Source: CBDAPE01 sp965198325
GTDB lineage: Bacteria > Pseudomonadota > Alphaproteobacteria > UBA828 > JAPUJA01
NCBI GenBank assembly: GCA_965198325.1
Contig: CBDAPE010000018.1
Coordinates: 186,001 to 250,000 of the forward strand
Direction: 5' to 3'
Length of the DNA stretch: 64,000 bases
Shown: piece by piece, positions 29,403 through 37,931 of the stretch
Layout: the number at the start of each line of letters is the position of its first letter
Numbering within the stretch: the stretch's first letter is position 1
Program-made: the position numbers and the translations under genes
Notes under the pieces: model-generated
Database searches by the model: none
Told to the model about the DNA's origin: nothing
What the model saw: only the letters and a program-made list of their open reading frames with translations

Positions 29403-30002
29403 TTGCGAACAAGGTTGACCACGGCCATGAAGAGCATGAGTTCAAAAGCCTCCTATCTCGATGGGCATCTGCTCGTGGCGATGCCCAGCATGGGCGACGA
29501 GCGGTTCGCCCGCTCCGTAATCTACCTCTGTGCCCATACCGAGGACGGCGCGATGGGGCTGGTCATCAACAAGCTCCTCGATTCGCTTACCTTTCCCGAC
29601 CTACTCGAGCAGCTCGGTCTCGAATCGCCCCATCCGAGCGATCAAATCCGGGTTCATTTCGGCGGCCCGGTCGAAGCCGCCCGTGGGTTCGTGCTCCACT
29701 CGACCGATTACGTCCACGACGCCACCATGGTGGTCGACGACAACATCGCGCTGACCGCGACGGTCGACGTGCTCAAAGCGATGGCGAGCGGCGAAGGCCC
29801 CGAGCGCAGTCTGCTGGCGCTGGGCTATGCCGGCTGGGCACCCGGTCAGCTCGATGCCGAGATCCAGGCCAACGGCTGGTTGATGGTGCCGTCCGACGAA
29901 GAGCTGGTGTTCGGAATGGACGTTGCTTCGAAGTGGCACCAGGCGATGTACAAGATCGGCGTCGATCTGAGCAAACTTTCGAGCGAGTCGGGCACCGCCT
30001 GA
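29403..30002 (+). CDS. YqgE/AlgH family protein
   Basis: A 199-residue member of the DUF179 family. The N-terminus SYLDGHLLVAMPSMGDERF and the GAMGLVINK segment, then VHFGGPVEAARGFVLHS, define it. AlgH was linked to alginate regulation in Pseudomonas, but the biochemical role is unclear. The TTG at 29403 sits 5 bases after AAGGAG, so it may be the true start; the ATG at 29427 would give a form eight residues shorter, closer to the usual N-terminus. It is divergent from the peroxiredoxin gene. Confidence 0.92.
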   Translation: MRTRLTTAMKSMSSKASYLDGHLLVAMPSMGDERFARSVIYLCAHTEDGAMGLVINKLLDSLTFPDLLEQLGLESPHPSDQIRVHFGGPVEAARGFVLHSTDYVHDATMVVDDNIALTATVDVLKAMASGEGPERSLLALGYAGWAPGQLDAEIQANGWLMVPSDEELVFGMDVASKWHQAMYKIGVDLSKLSSESGTA

Positions 30003-30068
30003 CCCTGTTTTCCCTGACCTGTCCGGTTCGGCGCGGCCTTGGGCCGAGCGCGCCGGGTCGTGCGCGAA

Positions 30069-30674
30069 TTACCCGGGTGCGTCGGGCGGCATATATTCGT
30101 GAGCAAGCAGGGCGAACAGCACGTGGTCCCGCCAGTGGCCGGCGATCTTGAGATACTCCCGCGCTTCACCTTCCATCTGAAAGCCGCATTTTTCAAGCAG
30201 TCGTCGGCTCGCCGTGTTCTCTGGCAGGCACGCCGCCTCGACCCGGCGCAGACTCAGGGTCCGAAAGCAGTAGGGCAGCACGCGGTGCAATCCCTCGGTC
30301 ATGTAACCCTGTCGCGCATGAGCCTCGCCGATCCAGTAGCCCAGCGAACAGGACTGGACCACGCCGCGCTGTACCCGGCTGATCGTGATCCCGCCGATCA
30401 GGGCCTCGTCGGAACTGTGGAAGATGAAGAAGCCGTATCCGGTATCACCCTCGCTGTCATGGATTTGCCGGCGCAGCCTGCGGCGAAAGGCTGAGCGGGT
30501 GAGCGCGTCCTTTGTCCAGGTCGGCTCCCACGGCTCGAGGAAATCGCGCGACGCGCTGCGGATAGCGATCCAGGCGTCGCGATCCCGGCGCCGGGGCGGG
30601 CGCAGAAAAATCCGTGGTCCCTTGAGTATCGGTCCACCGCCGCGACGCCGCGCTGATTTGAGCAATGCCGTCAA
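30069..30674 (-). CDS. GNAT N-acetyltransferase (RimJ-like)
   Basis: A 201-residue acetyl-CoA-dependent transferase. The RimJ/RimL pattern is visible in GPRIFLRPPRRRD, FLEPWEPTW, GYWIGEAHARQGYMTEGL (acetyl-CoA loop) and ENTASRRLLEKCGFQMEG. RimJ acetylates ribosomal protein S5, but the substrate here is not shown. The TTG start at 30674 overlaps the tusA stop as TTGA, consistent with coupling. It is the last gene of the long minus-strand run that begins at ctaB. Confidence 0.88.
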   Translation of the reverse strand: MTALLKSARRRGGGPILKGPRIFLRPPRRRDRDAWIAIRSASRDFLEPWEPTWTKDALTRSAFRRRLRRQIHDSEGDTGYGFFIFHSSDEALIGGITISRVQRGVVQSCSLGYWIGEAHARQGYMTEGLHRVLPYCFRTLSLRRVEAACLPENTASRRLLEKCGFQMEGEAREYLKIAGHWRDHVLFALLAHEYMPPDAPG

Positions 30675-30895
30675 GCTGGTCTGCGGATGACGAAGGTGTA
30701 GACCCCGTCCTGCTCCGAGCAGTCCTCGAGCACCGTCTTCGTGGTCTCGCAGAACGCCTTGAAATCCTCGACCGCCCCGGGGTCGGTGGCGCGTACTTCG
30801 AGCGCCTCGCCCGGCGCGACCGCGCGCAACGCCTTCTTCGCGCGCAAGACCGGCAGTGGACAACTCAACCCCGTGGCATCGAGCTGGTGATCCAT
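30671..30895 (-). CDS. tusA: TusA-like sulfurtransferase
   Basis: A 74-residue TusA/SirA-fold sulfur carrier. The active cysteine is Cys12 in DATGLSCPLPVLRAKKAL, the family's CPxP motif. TusA relays persulfide sulfur in tRNA thiolation or other sulfur trafficking. The ATG at 30895 is preceded by GGGGAGG. It lies 16 bases after the M16 peptidase gene and overlaps the GNAT gene. Confidence 0.92.
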   Translation of the reverse strand: MDHQLDATGLSCPLPVLRAKKALRAVAPGEALEVRATDPGAVEDFKAFCETTKTVLEDCSEQDGVYTFVIRRPA

Positions 30896-30911
30896 GCGCA
30901 CCTCCCCGTGT

Positions 30912-32171
30912 TCAGGCCAGCCGTGCGGCGATGCGCTCAAAGGGCTCGACGTCGTCGATCGGGCCCAGCGCCGCGAAGGTTGGCCGCTCGCAGCCCAGCG
31001 CGCGGCGCGCCGTCCGGTTGACGGCCGCAACGTCGACGGCCTCAATCCTTTCGACGATTTCTCGAGTTTCGAGCGGTCTCCCGAAGATCAAGAGCTGGCG
31101 GGCGAGCTGCTCGCAGCGCGCCGACGGGCTTTCCAGAGCCATCAGCAGCCCGGCCTTGATCTGGGCGCGCACCCGGTCGAGCTCCTCCTCGTCGACTTCT
31201 TCGCCCAGCTTGATCAGCTCGCTGCAAAGCAGCGGAATCAGCTCGCCAACCTCGTTCACCCCGGTCCCGGCGTAGACCCCGAGCGTGCCGCCGTCGACGT
31301 AGGACGACGCGAAGGAGAACACCGAATAGGCAAGGCCGCGCTTCTCGCGAACCTCCTGAAACAGGCGCGACGACATGCCGCCGCCGAGGACCTGGGTCAT
31401 CATCTGCTGGGCGTAGAAGTCGTCATCTTCATACGCGACACCGTCGAATCCCAGAATGACGTGGATCTGTTCGAGCTCGCGGGGTTCCCGCTTCTCGCCC
31501 CCGACATAACGGGCCGGTTCGCGTGGCGGGTGCACCGCAGCCGGCAAGGCGCTGAACGCCTGAGTCGCTTGTCCGACAATCGAATCGTGATCGACCCGGC
31601 CCATCGCCGCCAGCACCATGTTGGATGCGCTGTAGTGATCGGCCAGGTAATCGATCAGCAGCGCCCGCTCCATCCCGGAGACCACCGCGACGGGCCCCAG
31701 GATCGAGCGGCCCAGCGGTTGATCCGGATAGGCCGATTCCTGGAAATGATCGAAGATGAGATCGTCGGGCGTATCGTTGGCCTCGCCGATCTCGTGGACC
31801 ACGACGGCACGCTCCCGGGCGAGCTCCTCCTCGTCGAATACCGAATGCTGCAGGATATCGGCAAGGATATCGATCGCGAGACCAACATCGTCCTTGAGCA
31901 CCCGGGCGTGATAGGCGGTCTGTTCCCGCGAGGTGTAGGCGTTCAGATGGCCGCCCACCGCCTCGATCTCCTCGACGATCGCCTGGGCCGTTCGCCCCGC
32001 GGTTCCCTTGAAGGCCATATGTTCCAGCATGTGAGAGACGCCATTGGATTCCCGGCGTTCGCAGCGCGAGCCCGCTTCGACCCAGACCCCGACGGCTGCC
32101 GTCTCTAGATGAGGCGCGTCCTCGCTGATCACCCGCATGCCGTTGGGTAGGGTATCAAGCCGCACGGTCAC
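30912..32171 (-). CDS. M16 family zinc peptidase (processing-peptidase-like)
   Basis: A 419-residue protein related to the mitochondrial processing peptidase beta subunit. The inverted zinc motif is HMLEH, with His47, Glu50 and His51 in GVSHMLEHMAFKG. The third ligand is likely in AVVVHEIGEAND. The glycine-rich segment QVLGGGMSSRLFQEVREKRG is also conserved. The GTG start at 32171 overlaps the threonine synthase stop (GTGA). The thrC-M16 pairing is common in alphaproteobacteria; the substrate is unknown. Confidence 0.94.
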   Translation of the reverse strand: MTVRLDTLPNGMRVISEDAPHLETAAVGVWVEAGSRCERRESNGVSHMLEHMAFKGTAGRTAQAIVEEIEAVGGHLNAYTSREQTAYHARVLKDDVGLAIDILADILQHSVFDEEELARERAVVVHEIGEANDTPDDLIFDHFQESAYPDQPLGRSILGPVAVVSGMERALLIDYLADHYSASNMVLAAMGRVDHDSIVGQATQAFSALPAAVHPPREPARYVGGEKREPRELEQIHVILGFDGVAYEDDDFYAQQMMTQVLGGGMSSRLFQEVREKRGLAYSVFSFASSYVDGGTLGVYAGTGVNEVGELIPLLCSELIKLGEEVDEEELDRVRAQIKAGLLMALESPSARCEQLARQLLIFGRPLETREIVERIEAVDVAAVNRTARRALGCERPTFAALGPIDDVEPFERIAARLA

Positions 32172-33589
32172 GCCGCACCCTCCACGAGTCCCGTCTGTGG
32201 GTCCGCGAGGCCGCGAATATGCTCGCGCACGGCTCCCAGATCGTTGGGCAGCACGTCGACCCGCTCGGACTTGTCCATCAGGCCGGCGAGCCTGGAGGGC
32301 AACGCGGGCCGCACGCCCGCTGCTTGCTCGACGGCATCGGGAAACTTCGCCGGATGAGCGGTCGCGAGGCAGACTACGGGCCCGTCATGCCCCGTCCCCA
32401 GGGCCCGCGCCGCAGCAATCCCCGTGGCCGTATGCGGATCGATCAGGCGGCCCGTCGCCTGGTGTACGTCCGCGATCGTGGCGAGTGTCGCATCGTCGTC
32501 GCTCCGGTGGGCCCGGTAACGTTCGCGGGCTGTCGCCAGGTGGCTCTTGCCGAGCGCCAGTTCGCCCGTCTTGGCGAACCGCGCCATGATATTGGCGACG
32601 GCCTCGCCGTCACGATCCAGCAACTCGAACAGCAGCCGCTCAAAATTGCTCGCGACCTGGATGTCCATGCTCGGACTTAGTGACGGTTCCACCGGTCGCT
32701 TGGCATAGACCCCGCTTTCGAAAAAGCGGGTCAGAATGTCGTTGCGGTTGGTGGCGACGATCAACCGGTCGACCGGCAGGCCCATCTTGGCTGCGACGTG
32801 GCCCGCATAAACGTCGCCGAAATTGCCCGTCGGCACTGAGAACGTCGTACCCCGGGCCGGCGCGTCCAACGCGAGGCCCGCATGGACGTAATAGACGCTT
32901 TGCGCCATCACCCGCACCCAGTTGATCGAGTTCACCGCCGCGAGGTTCAACTCCGCCCGCAAGGTGGTATCGCCGAACAGTCCTTTGACCAGCGCCTGGC
33001 AGTCGTCGAAAGTTCCCTCGATCGCGATATTGTGCACGTTTGGAGAGCCCACCGTCGTCATCTGCCGGCGCTGCACCTCAGAAATTCGCCCTTTGGGATG
33101 GAGAATGGTGATGCTCAGGCAGTCGCGGTCGCGGCAGGCCTCGATCGCCGCCGAGCCCGTATCGCCCGACGTCGCGCCGACGATGGTAATCCGCTCGCCG
33201 CGCCGGGCCAGAACATGGTCAAAAAGCCGGCCCAGCACCTGCAGCGCGATGTCCTTGAAAGCCAGCGTTGGCCCGTGAAACAGCTCCATAATCCACAGAC
33301 CGGGCTCCAGCTCCACAAGCGGTACGACGTCCGCCGCATCGAAGCCGCGATAGGCGTCGTCCACAAGCTTCGCGAAATCGTCGCTGTCGATCTCGCCACC
33401 CAGATAAGGCGTCATCAAACGCGCCGCCAACTCTGGATAGGCGAGTCCCTGGAGCCCGGCAATGGCGTCGTTCGAAAGCCGTGGCCAGCTTTCGGGCACG
33501 AACAGGCCGCCGTCGGGCGCAAGCCCCGCGAGCAGGACCTTTTCGAAGCCGAATGCCGGGGTGCCGCCCCGGGTGCTGAGATAGTTCAC
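32168..33589 (-). CDS. thrC: Threonine synthase
   Basis: A 473-residue PLP enzyme converting O-phosphohomoserine to threonine. The PLP lysine is Lys112 in HGPTLAFKDIALQ. The N-terminus MNYLSTRGGTPAFGFEKVLL and GATSGDTGSAAIEAC phosphate-binding loop are typical of the long fungal/proteobacterial type. It is 98 bases downstream of the M32 carboxypeptidase gene and coupled to the M16 gene. The kinase supplying its substrate (thrB) is in the window at 27252. Confidence 0.96.
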   Translation of the reverse strand: MNYLSTRGGTPAFGFEKVLLAGLAPDGGLFVPESWPRLSNDAIAGLQGLAYPELAARLMTPYLGGEIDSDDFAKLVDDAYRGFDAADVVPLVELEPGLWIMELFHGPTLAFKDIALQVLGRLFDHVLARRGERITIVGATSGDTGSAAIEACRDRDCLSITILHPKGRISEVQRRQMTTVGSPNVHNIAIEGTFDDCQALVKGLFGDTTLRAELNLAAVNSINWVRVMAQSVYYVHAGLALDAPARGTTFSVPTGNFGDVYAGHVAAKMGLPVDRLIVATNRNDILTRFFESGVYAKRPVEPSLSPSMDIQVASNFERLLFELLDRDGEAVANIMARFAKTGELALGKSHLATARERYRAHRSDDDATLATIADVHQATGRLIDPHTATGIAAARALGTGHDGPVVCLATAHPAKFPDAVEQAAGVRPALPSRLAGLMDKSERVDVLPNDLGAVREHIRGLADPQTGLVEGAA

Positions 33590-33687
33590 AGGCGTGACTC
33601 CGATGCACAGGGCGACCTTGGCGGGGACCGCTGAGCGGCTAGACTACCCACGGCCCCGTTGAGTAGCAAGCGCGCGACCCGCGTGTC

Positions 33688-35214
33688 TCAAGGCAAATAG
33701 CGGGCTGCGAGATGGGCCTTGAACCGCTCGGTCCCAAGCGGTGCGCCGCTCGCCCGTTCGATGAGGTCCGGCGTAGCAAGGCGCGAGCCCTGGGAATGAA
33801 CGTTCGTCTCGAGCCAGCCTGTCAAGGGTTCGAAATCGCCGGTTTCAAGGGCAGCAGGAATCGTGGTTACGGCGCGGACCGCGCCATCGAAGAGCTGTGC
33901 CGCAGCGAGTGCGCCAAGGGTGTAGCACGGGAAATAGCCGAATAGACCCTCGGGCCAGTGGGTGTCCTGAAGGCAGCCGTCCCGGTCGTCCGGCGGCACG
34001 ACGCCCAGCAGGTCTTTCATGCCGTCGGCGAACGCGCCGGGTAGATCGGCGATCGCGAGATCGCCCGCGATCATTGCCTTCTCCATCCGGTAGCGCAGCA
34101 GGATATGGGCGGGATAGGTCACCTCGTCGGCATCGACCCGAATCGGTCCAGGCTCCACCCGGACGGTATGAGCGAGCAGATTCTCGGGACTCCAGGCTGG
34201 CCCCGTGGTGTCGGCCACCGCCGCAAACGCCCCGGCGATCAACGGCGCTGCGAAGGTCATGAAGGCAGCACTACGACAAACCTGCATCTCGACCAGCAGC
34301 GATTGGCTTTCATGAGCCGCCATGCCGGGTGCCTCGCCAACCGGTTGATCACGCCATGCGGCCGGCAGGCCCCGTTCATAGAGTGCATGGCCGGTTTCAT
34401 GCAGCACGCCCATCAGGGCGGAAGTAAAATCGCTTTCGTCGTAGCGCGTCGTGATGCGTACATCGTCGGGAACGCCACCGCAGAAGGGGTGACGACTGAT
34501 GTCGAGTCGGCCCGCGTCGAAATCGAAGCCGAGCTGCTCCATCAGCCGGCAGACCAGTGTCCGCTGGACCTCTACGGGGAAATGCCCCTCGAGCGGCTCC
34601 GGCCGGGGTTTGGTGGCCTGTTGCTCGAGCACCAGCCCCAGAAACCCGGGAAGAAAGCCGGCCAGATCGTCGAACAGAACGTCGATCTCGTCGCTTCGTG
34701 CACCGGGCTCATAAGCGTCGATCAGCGCATCGTAGGGTGCAAGCTCGAGCGCCTCGCCGTGGGCGAGGGCGGTCTCACGGACCAGCGCCAGCAACGGTGC
34801 GAAGGGTTCCGCAAATGCGGCGAAATCGTCTTCGGCTCGCGCCGTGCGCCAGCGCATTTCACAAACCGAGCGGGCTTTCGACTTCGCTTCGACCAGCTCT
34901 GCGGAGAGCGCGGTCGCCCGCGTCACGCGGCGCGCCATGAGCCGCAGGTTGGCAGCCTGCCAGTCGTCGAGCGCGTCCGCCCGTTCCTGCGCCGATTCCA
35001 GCGCGTCCGCCAACGCGGGGTCGGTCAACATGCCATGATAAAGCGAGTCGAGGGTCGCCAGCTGATCGGCGCGGGCCTCGGCGCCGCCGGGCGGCATTAC
35101 CGTGGCCTGATCCCACATCAAGACGGCAGTCGCATCGCCGAGATTGGACAGCCTGGCGAACCGGTCCTCAAGTTCCGCACAGGCCGGATTCGGTGGATCC
35201 GCGCGCGTTGTCAT
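33688..35214 (-). CDS. M32 family metallocarboxypeptidase
   Basis: A 508-residue zinc carboxypeptidase of the Taq type. The zinc motif HETGH in GVLHETGHALYERGLP is present, and the third ligand is probably in the following AAHESQSLLVEMQV. The N-terminal DQATVMPPGGAEARADQLA is family-specific. It removes C-terminal residues with broad specificity. The start overlaps the SURF1 stop by 4 bases. Its place between SURF1 and thrC suggests it shares transcription with the oxidase assembly genes. Confidence 0.94.
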   Translation of the reverse strand: MTTRADPPNPACAELEDRFARLSNLGDATAVLMWDQATVMPPGGAEARADQLATLDSLYHGMLTDPALADALESAQERADALDDWQAANLRLMARRVTRATALSAELVEAKSKARSVCEMRWRTARAEDDFAAFAEPFAPLLALVRETALAHGEALELAPYDALIDAYEPGARSDEIDVLFDDLAGFLPGFLGLVLEQQATKPRPEPLEGHFPVEVQRTLVCRLMEQLGFDFDAGRLDISRHPFCGGVPDDVRITTRYDESDFTSALMGVLHETGHALYERGLPAAWRDQPVGEAPGMAAHESQSLLVEMQVCRSAAFMTFAAPLIAGAFAAVADTTGPAWSPENLLAHTVRVEPGPIRVDADEVTYPAHILLRYRMEKAMIAGDLAIADLPGAFADGMKDLLGVVPPDDRDGCLQDTHWPEGLFGYFPCYTLGALAAAQLFDGAVRAVTTIPAALETGDFEPLTGWLETNVHSQGSRLATPDLIERASGAPLGTERFKAHLAARYLP

Positions 35215-35960
35215 GTCCCTCGGTTCTCCACGGTCGGGCCCTTCGGTTTGCGCCGGTGATAGATCACGAAGATCACGCCAAGAGAGAACGCAAGGGCATA
35301 CCAGGTGATGGCGTATTGGAGGTGATCATTGGGTAATTCAATGCGCGTCTGGCCGCCGATCGGCAAGCCGCCGGGGTTAGGGGCCGGCCCGGCCTCGATC
35401 ACGAAGGGTTCGACCACGAAGCCGAGCCTCTGGGTGATCCCCTCGAGATCGACCCAGAACCAGACGTCCTGGTCCGGGTCGTTTTCGGGCTGGAAGAGCG
35501 CCTTGGGCCGCTGCCCCCGCAGGAATCCCTCGACACTCACTTCACCTGCGATCTGACCTTTCGACCGGTTCGCCGGGTCCTTGTCGGCATGAGCCACCCA
35601 GCCCCGGTTGACGAGCACCGTGCGACCGTCCGCTCGACGCAGCGGTGTGAGCACGTGGTAGCCCACCCGGCGGTCGAACGATCGAGCCGCGAGAAACATC
35701 TCATGCTCATGCAGAAACGTCCCGTTCACCCGTACCGGGCGGAGCTCCATTACCTCAAGATCCACGGGCGGCGCCGGAAGGTCGATGACGGCCGCCGCCG
35801 CGCGCGCCGTGCGCTCCTCGGTCAGCTCCGCCTTCCAGATCAGGCGCTGGACCTGCCAGCTTCCCAGGGCAAACAGGACAAGGAAGACGACGCCGGCGGC
35901 CAGACTTGTACGCAGGGTTGGGCGGACGCGAAACAGGTCGGACTCAGTCCGACCGGCCAT
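35211..35960 (-). CDS. SURF1 family oxidase assembly protein
   Basis: A 249-residue inner-membrane protein with one helix near each end (AAGVVFLVLFALGSWQVQRL and ITWYALAFSLGVIFVIYH). The hallmark FALGSWQVQRL and VNRGWVAHA segments are present. SURF1 helps insert heme a into cytochrome oxidase subunit I. The ATG at 35960 overlaps the DUF983 gene end by 17 bases. Confidence 0.94.
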   Translation of the reverse strand: MAGRTESDLFRVRPTLRTSLAAGVVFLVLFALGSWQVQRLIWKAELTEERTARAAAAVIDLPAPPVDLEVMELRPVRVNGTFLHEHEMFLAARSFDRRVGYHVLTPLRRADGRTVLVNRGWVAHADKDPANRSKGQIAGEVSVEGFLRGQRPKALFQPENDPDQDVWFWVDLEGITQRLGFVVEPFVIEAGPAPNPGGLPIGGQTRIELPNDHLQYAITWYALAFSLGVIFVIYHRRKPKGPTVENRGT

Positions 35961-36318
35961 AATCGTACACCTTGTGCTTGAACTGCAACGCAATGAAGGT
36001 GGCCTTGAAGGGACGCAGCAGGACCGCGGAGCCGATGATGATGGTCGGGATCCACAAGAACATATGGAGCCACATGGGCGGCTCGATCGAGAGCTCGAGG
36101 CCGAGCGCGCCGCCGACCACGATGAACCCCATGATGAACATGATGAAGACCGCCGGGCCGTCGCCACTGTCATGCTCGCGCATCTCGAGCCCGCAGATCG
36201 AGCAGCGGTCCGCGACCTGCAAGAACCCCGAATAGAGTTTTCCCCGCCCGCAGCGGGGACAGCGGCAGCCTAGGCCCGCCCTGAACACTGAAACCTGGTG
36301 GTGCACCCCGTCCGTCAT
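35944..36318 (-). CDS. DUF983 membrane protein
   Basis: A 124-residue protein. A zinc-ribbon-like N-terminus has two Cys pairs, CRCPRCGRGKLY and DRCSICGLEM, followed by two membrane helices (FIMFIMGFIVVGGALGLEL and MFLWIPTIIIGSAVLL). DUF983 genes sit between coxC and SURF1 in many alphaproteobacteria, so a role in oxidase assembly is inferred from context. It starts 10 bases after coxC. Confidence 0.9.
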   Translation of the reverse strand: MTDGVHHQVSVFRAGLGCRCPRCGRGKLYSGFLQVADRCSICGLEMREHDSGDGPAVFIMFIMGFIVVGGALGLELSIEPPMWLHMFLWIPTIIIGSAVLLRPFKATFIALQFKHKVYDYGRSD

Positions 36319-36328
36319 GGGGTCCGGC

Positions 36329-37141
36329 TCAGCCGCCGTTCCACCAATAGATCCAGCCGAACAGGAAGAGCCAGACGACGTCCACGAAATGCCAGTACCA
36401 CGCCGCGGCCTCGAACCCGACATGCTGATCGGGTTTGAAGTGATTCCTGAACGCCCGGATCATGCAGACGATCAGGAAGCAGGTGCCGACGATGACGTGG
36501 AAGCCGTGGAAGCCCGTCGCCATGAAGAAGGTCGAGGGATAGATGCCCTCGCGGAAGCCGAATTGCGCCTCCGCGTACTCAACGATCTGGAGCGCCGTGA
36601 AGCTGATCCCCAGGAGAACGGTCACCACGAGCGCCCAACCCGCTTGTCTGTTTCGCTCGTGCTTGATCTCGTGATGGGCCCAGGTGCAGGTCAGGCCGGA
36701 GGTCAGCAGGATGATCGTGTTGATCAGCGGCACCTCCCAGGGATTGAAGACTTCCACCCCGACCGGCGGCCAGATCCCGCCGATTACGTCCTTCGGGAAG
36801 ATGCTGGAATTGAAGAAGGACCAGAAGAAGGCGGCAAAGAACATCACCTCCGAGGCAATGAACAGCACCATGCCGAACCGCAGGCCCCGTTGCACGATCG
36901 CCGTGTGATCGTCTTGGAACGTGCCTTCTTTCACAACGTCCCGCCACCACAGGAACATCGTCGTCAGCACGAGGATGACGCCGATGATGAACAACCACCA
37001 TTGATCGGCCCTCATCAACAGAATGAAGCCCGGGGCCAGCACCAAAGCCGATAGCGCGCCGAGCGCCGGCCACGGGCTCGGTTTGACCATATGGTACGGA
37101 TGCGCCGCCTTCGGGTGATCACCCGCGTGGGTATCCGTCAT
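36329..37141 (-). CDS. ctaE: Cytochrome c oxidase subunit III
   Basis: A 270-residue, seven-helix membrane subunit of the housekeeping aa3 oxidase. Family features include HPYHMVKPSPWPALGAL at the N-terminus, FFWSFFNSSIFP, and the C-terminal GFHGFHVIVGTCFLIV and AAWYWHFVDVVWLFLF. It stabilises subunit I and proton uptake. It is 49 bases after cox11 in the classic ctaB-coxF-cox11-coxC order. Confidence 0.97.
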   Translation of the reverse strand: MTDTHAGDHPKAAHPYHMVKPSPWPALGALSALVLAPGFILLMRADQWWLFIIGVILVLTTMFLWWRDVVKEGTFQDDHTAIVQRGLRFGMVLFIASEVMFFAAFFWSFFNSSIFPKDVIGGIWPPVGVEVFNPWEVPLINTIILLTSGLTCTWAHHEIKHERNRQAGWALVVTVLLGISFTALQIVEYAEAQFGFREGIYPSTFFMATGFHGFHVIVGTCFLIVCMIRAFRNHFKPDQHVGFEAAAWYWHFVDVVWLFLFGWIYWWNGG

Positions 37142-37190
37142 CGCTCAACTCCTCTTTCAAACCCGGCGCGCGCACTGCGCGCCGCAAAAC

Positions 37191-37811
37191 TTAATTCAGC
37201 ACCGCGTCGGCCGCCGTGTCCCCGTCCGGCGCCTGACTCGCAACCCGGCCGTGCTCGGCCAGATAGTCGTCGAGCGCCTCCTGTCCCAGATCGAAAAAAG
37301 TGTAGGACAGCGTGATCGTAATCAAATCGTTCATGTTGCGGTCATCGACGATTGCAGGATCGATGAAAAACGAGACCGGCATTTCGGCCCGCGTGCCCGC
37401 CGCGAGATATTGCTCGGTAAAGCAGAAGCACTCGATCTTGTTAAAATAGACGCCTGCTTTCTGGGGCGTCACGTTATAGCTCGCCTGGCCGAGCAATGGC
37501 GCATCCGACCGGTTGACCGCTTCGAAGAATGCGAGGTGGTTCTCTCCGGGGTGCACGTCCATCGACAACTGCATCGGCTTGAACCGCCAGTCGAGATCAG
37601 GGTCGATATCGGCATTGAAGCGAACCTCGATTACGTGATCCGTTACCACGTCCGGCGCTGCCGCGGCGACCTGGGTCGTGCCGCCATAACCGGTTACCTG
37701 GCAGAACAGCTGATAGAGTGGCACCGCCGCGAACGACAGACCAACCATGCCCACGGCAATCCCGGCCAGTAACAGGGCGGTCGCCTTCTTGCTGCGTCGA
37801 AACAGGCGCAT
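37191..37811 (-). CDS. ctaG: Cytochrome c oxidase copper chaperone Cox11/CtaG
   Basis: A 206-residue protein anchored by one N-terminal helix (ATALLLAGIAVGMVGLSFAA) with a periplasmic copper domain. The copper-binding CFC motif is in NKIECFCFTEQYLAAG. It delivers copper to the CuB site of subunit I. The stop of the small coxF gene lies 2 bases upstream of its start. Confidence 0.96.
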   Translation of the reverse strand: MRLFRRSKKATALLLAGIAVGMVGLSFAAVPLYQLFCQVTGYGGTTQVAAAAPDVVTDHVIEVRFNADIDPDLDWRFKPMQLSMDVHPGENHLAFFEAVNRSDAPLLGQASYNVTPQKAGVYFNKIECFCFTEQYLAAGTRAEMPVSFFIDPAIVDDRNMNDLITITLSYTFFDLGQEALDDYLAEHGRVASQAPDGDTAADAVLN

Positions 37812-37813
37812 GG

Positions 37814-37930
37814 TCAGTTCCCCAGCTTGACGAGCGTGATGACGAAGAACAGGGCGACCAGTGCGAACAGGGCAGCACCCAACGCATAGTTGCGCCCGCG
37901 CATCCTCTTGTGGTGCTCGCTGCGAGGCAT
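37814..37930 (-). CDS. Small membrane protein CoxF-like
   Basis: A 38-residue protein with a basic N-terminus and a single membrane helix (YALGAALFALVALFFVITLV). Tiny genes of this kind sit between ctaB and cox11 in alphaproteobacterial oxidase operons and are called coxF. Start ATG at 37930 lies 1 base after the ctaB stop. The role is unknown; assignment rests on position and shape. Confidence 0.75.
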   Translation of the reverse strand: MPRSEHHKRMRGRNYALGAALFALVALFFVITLVKLGN

Positions 37931-37931
37931 A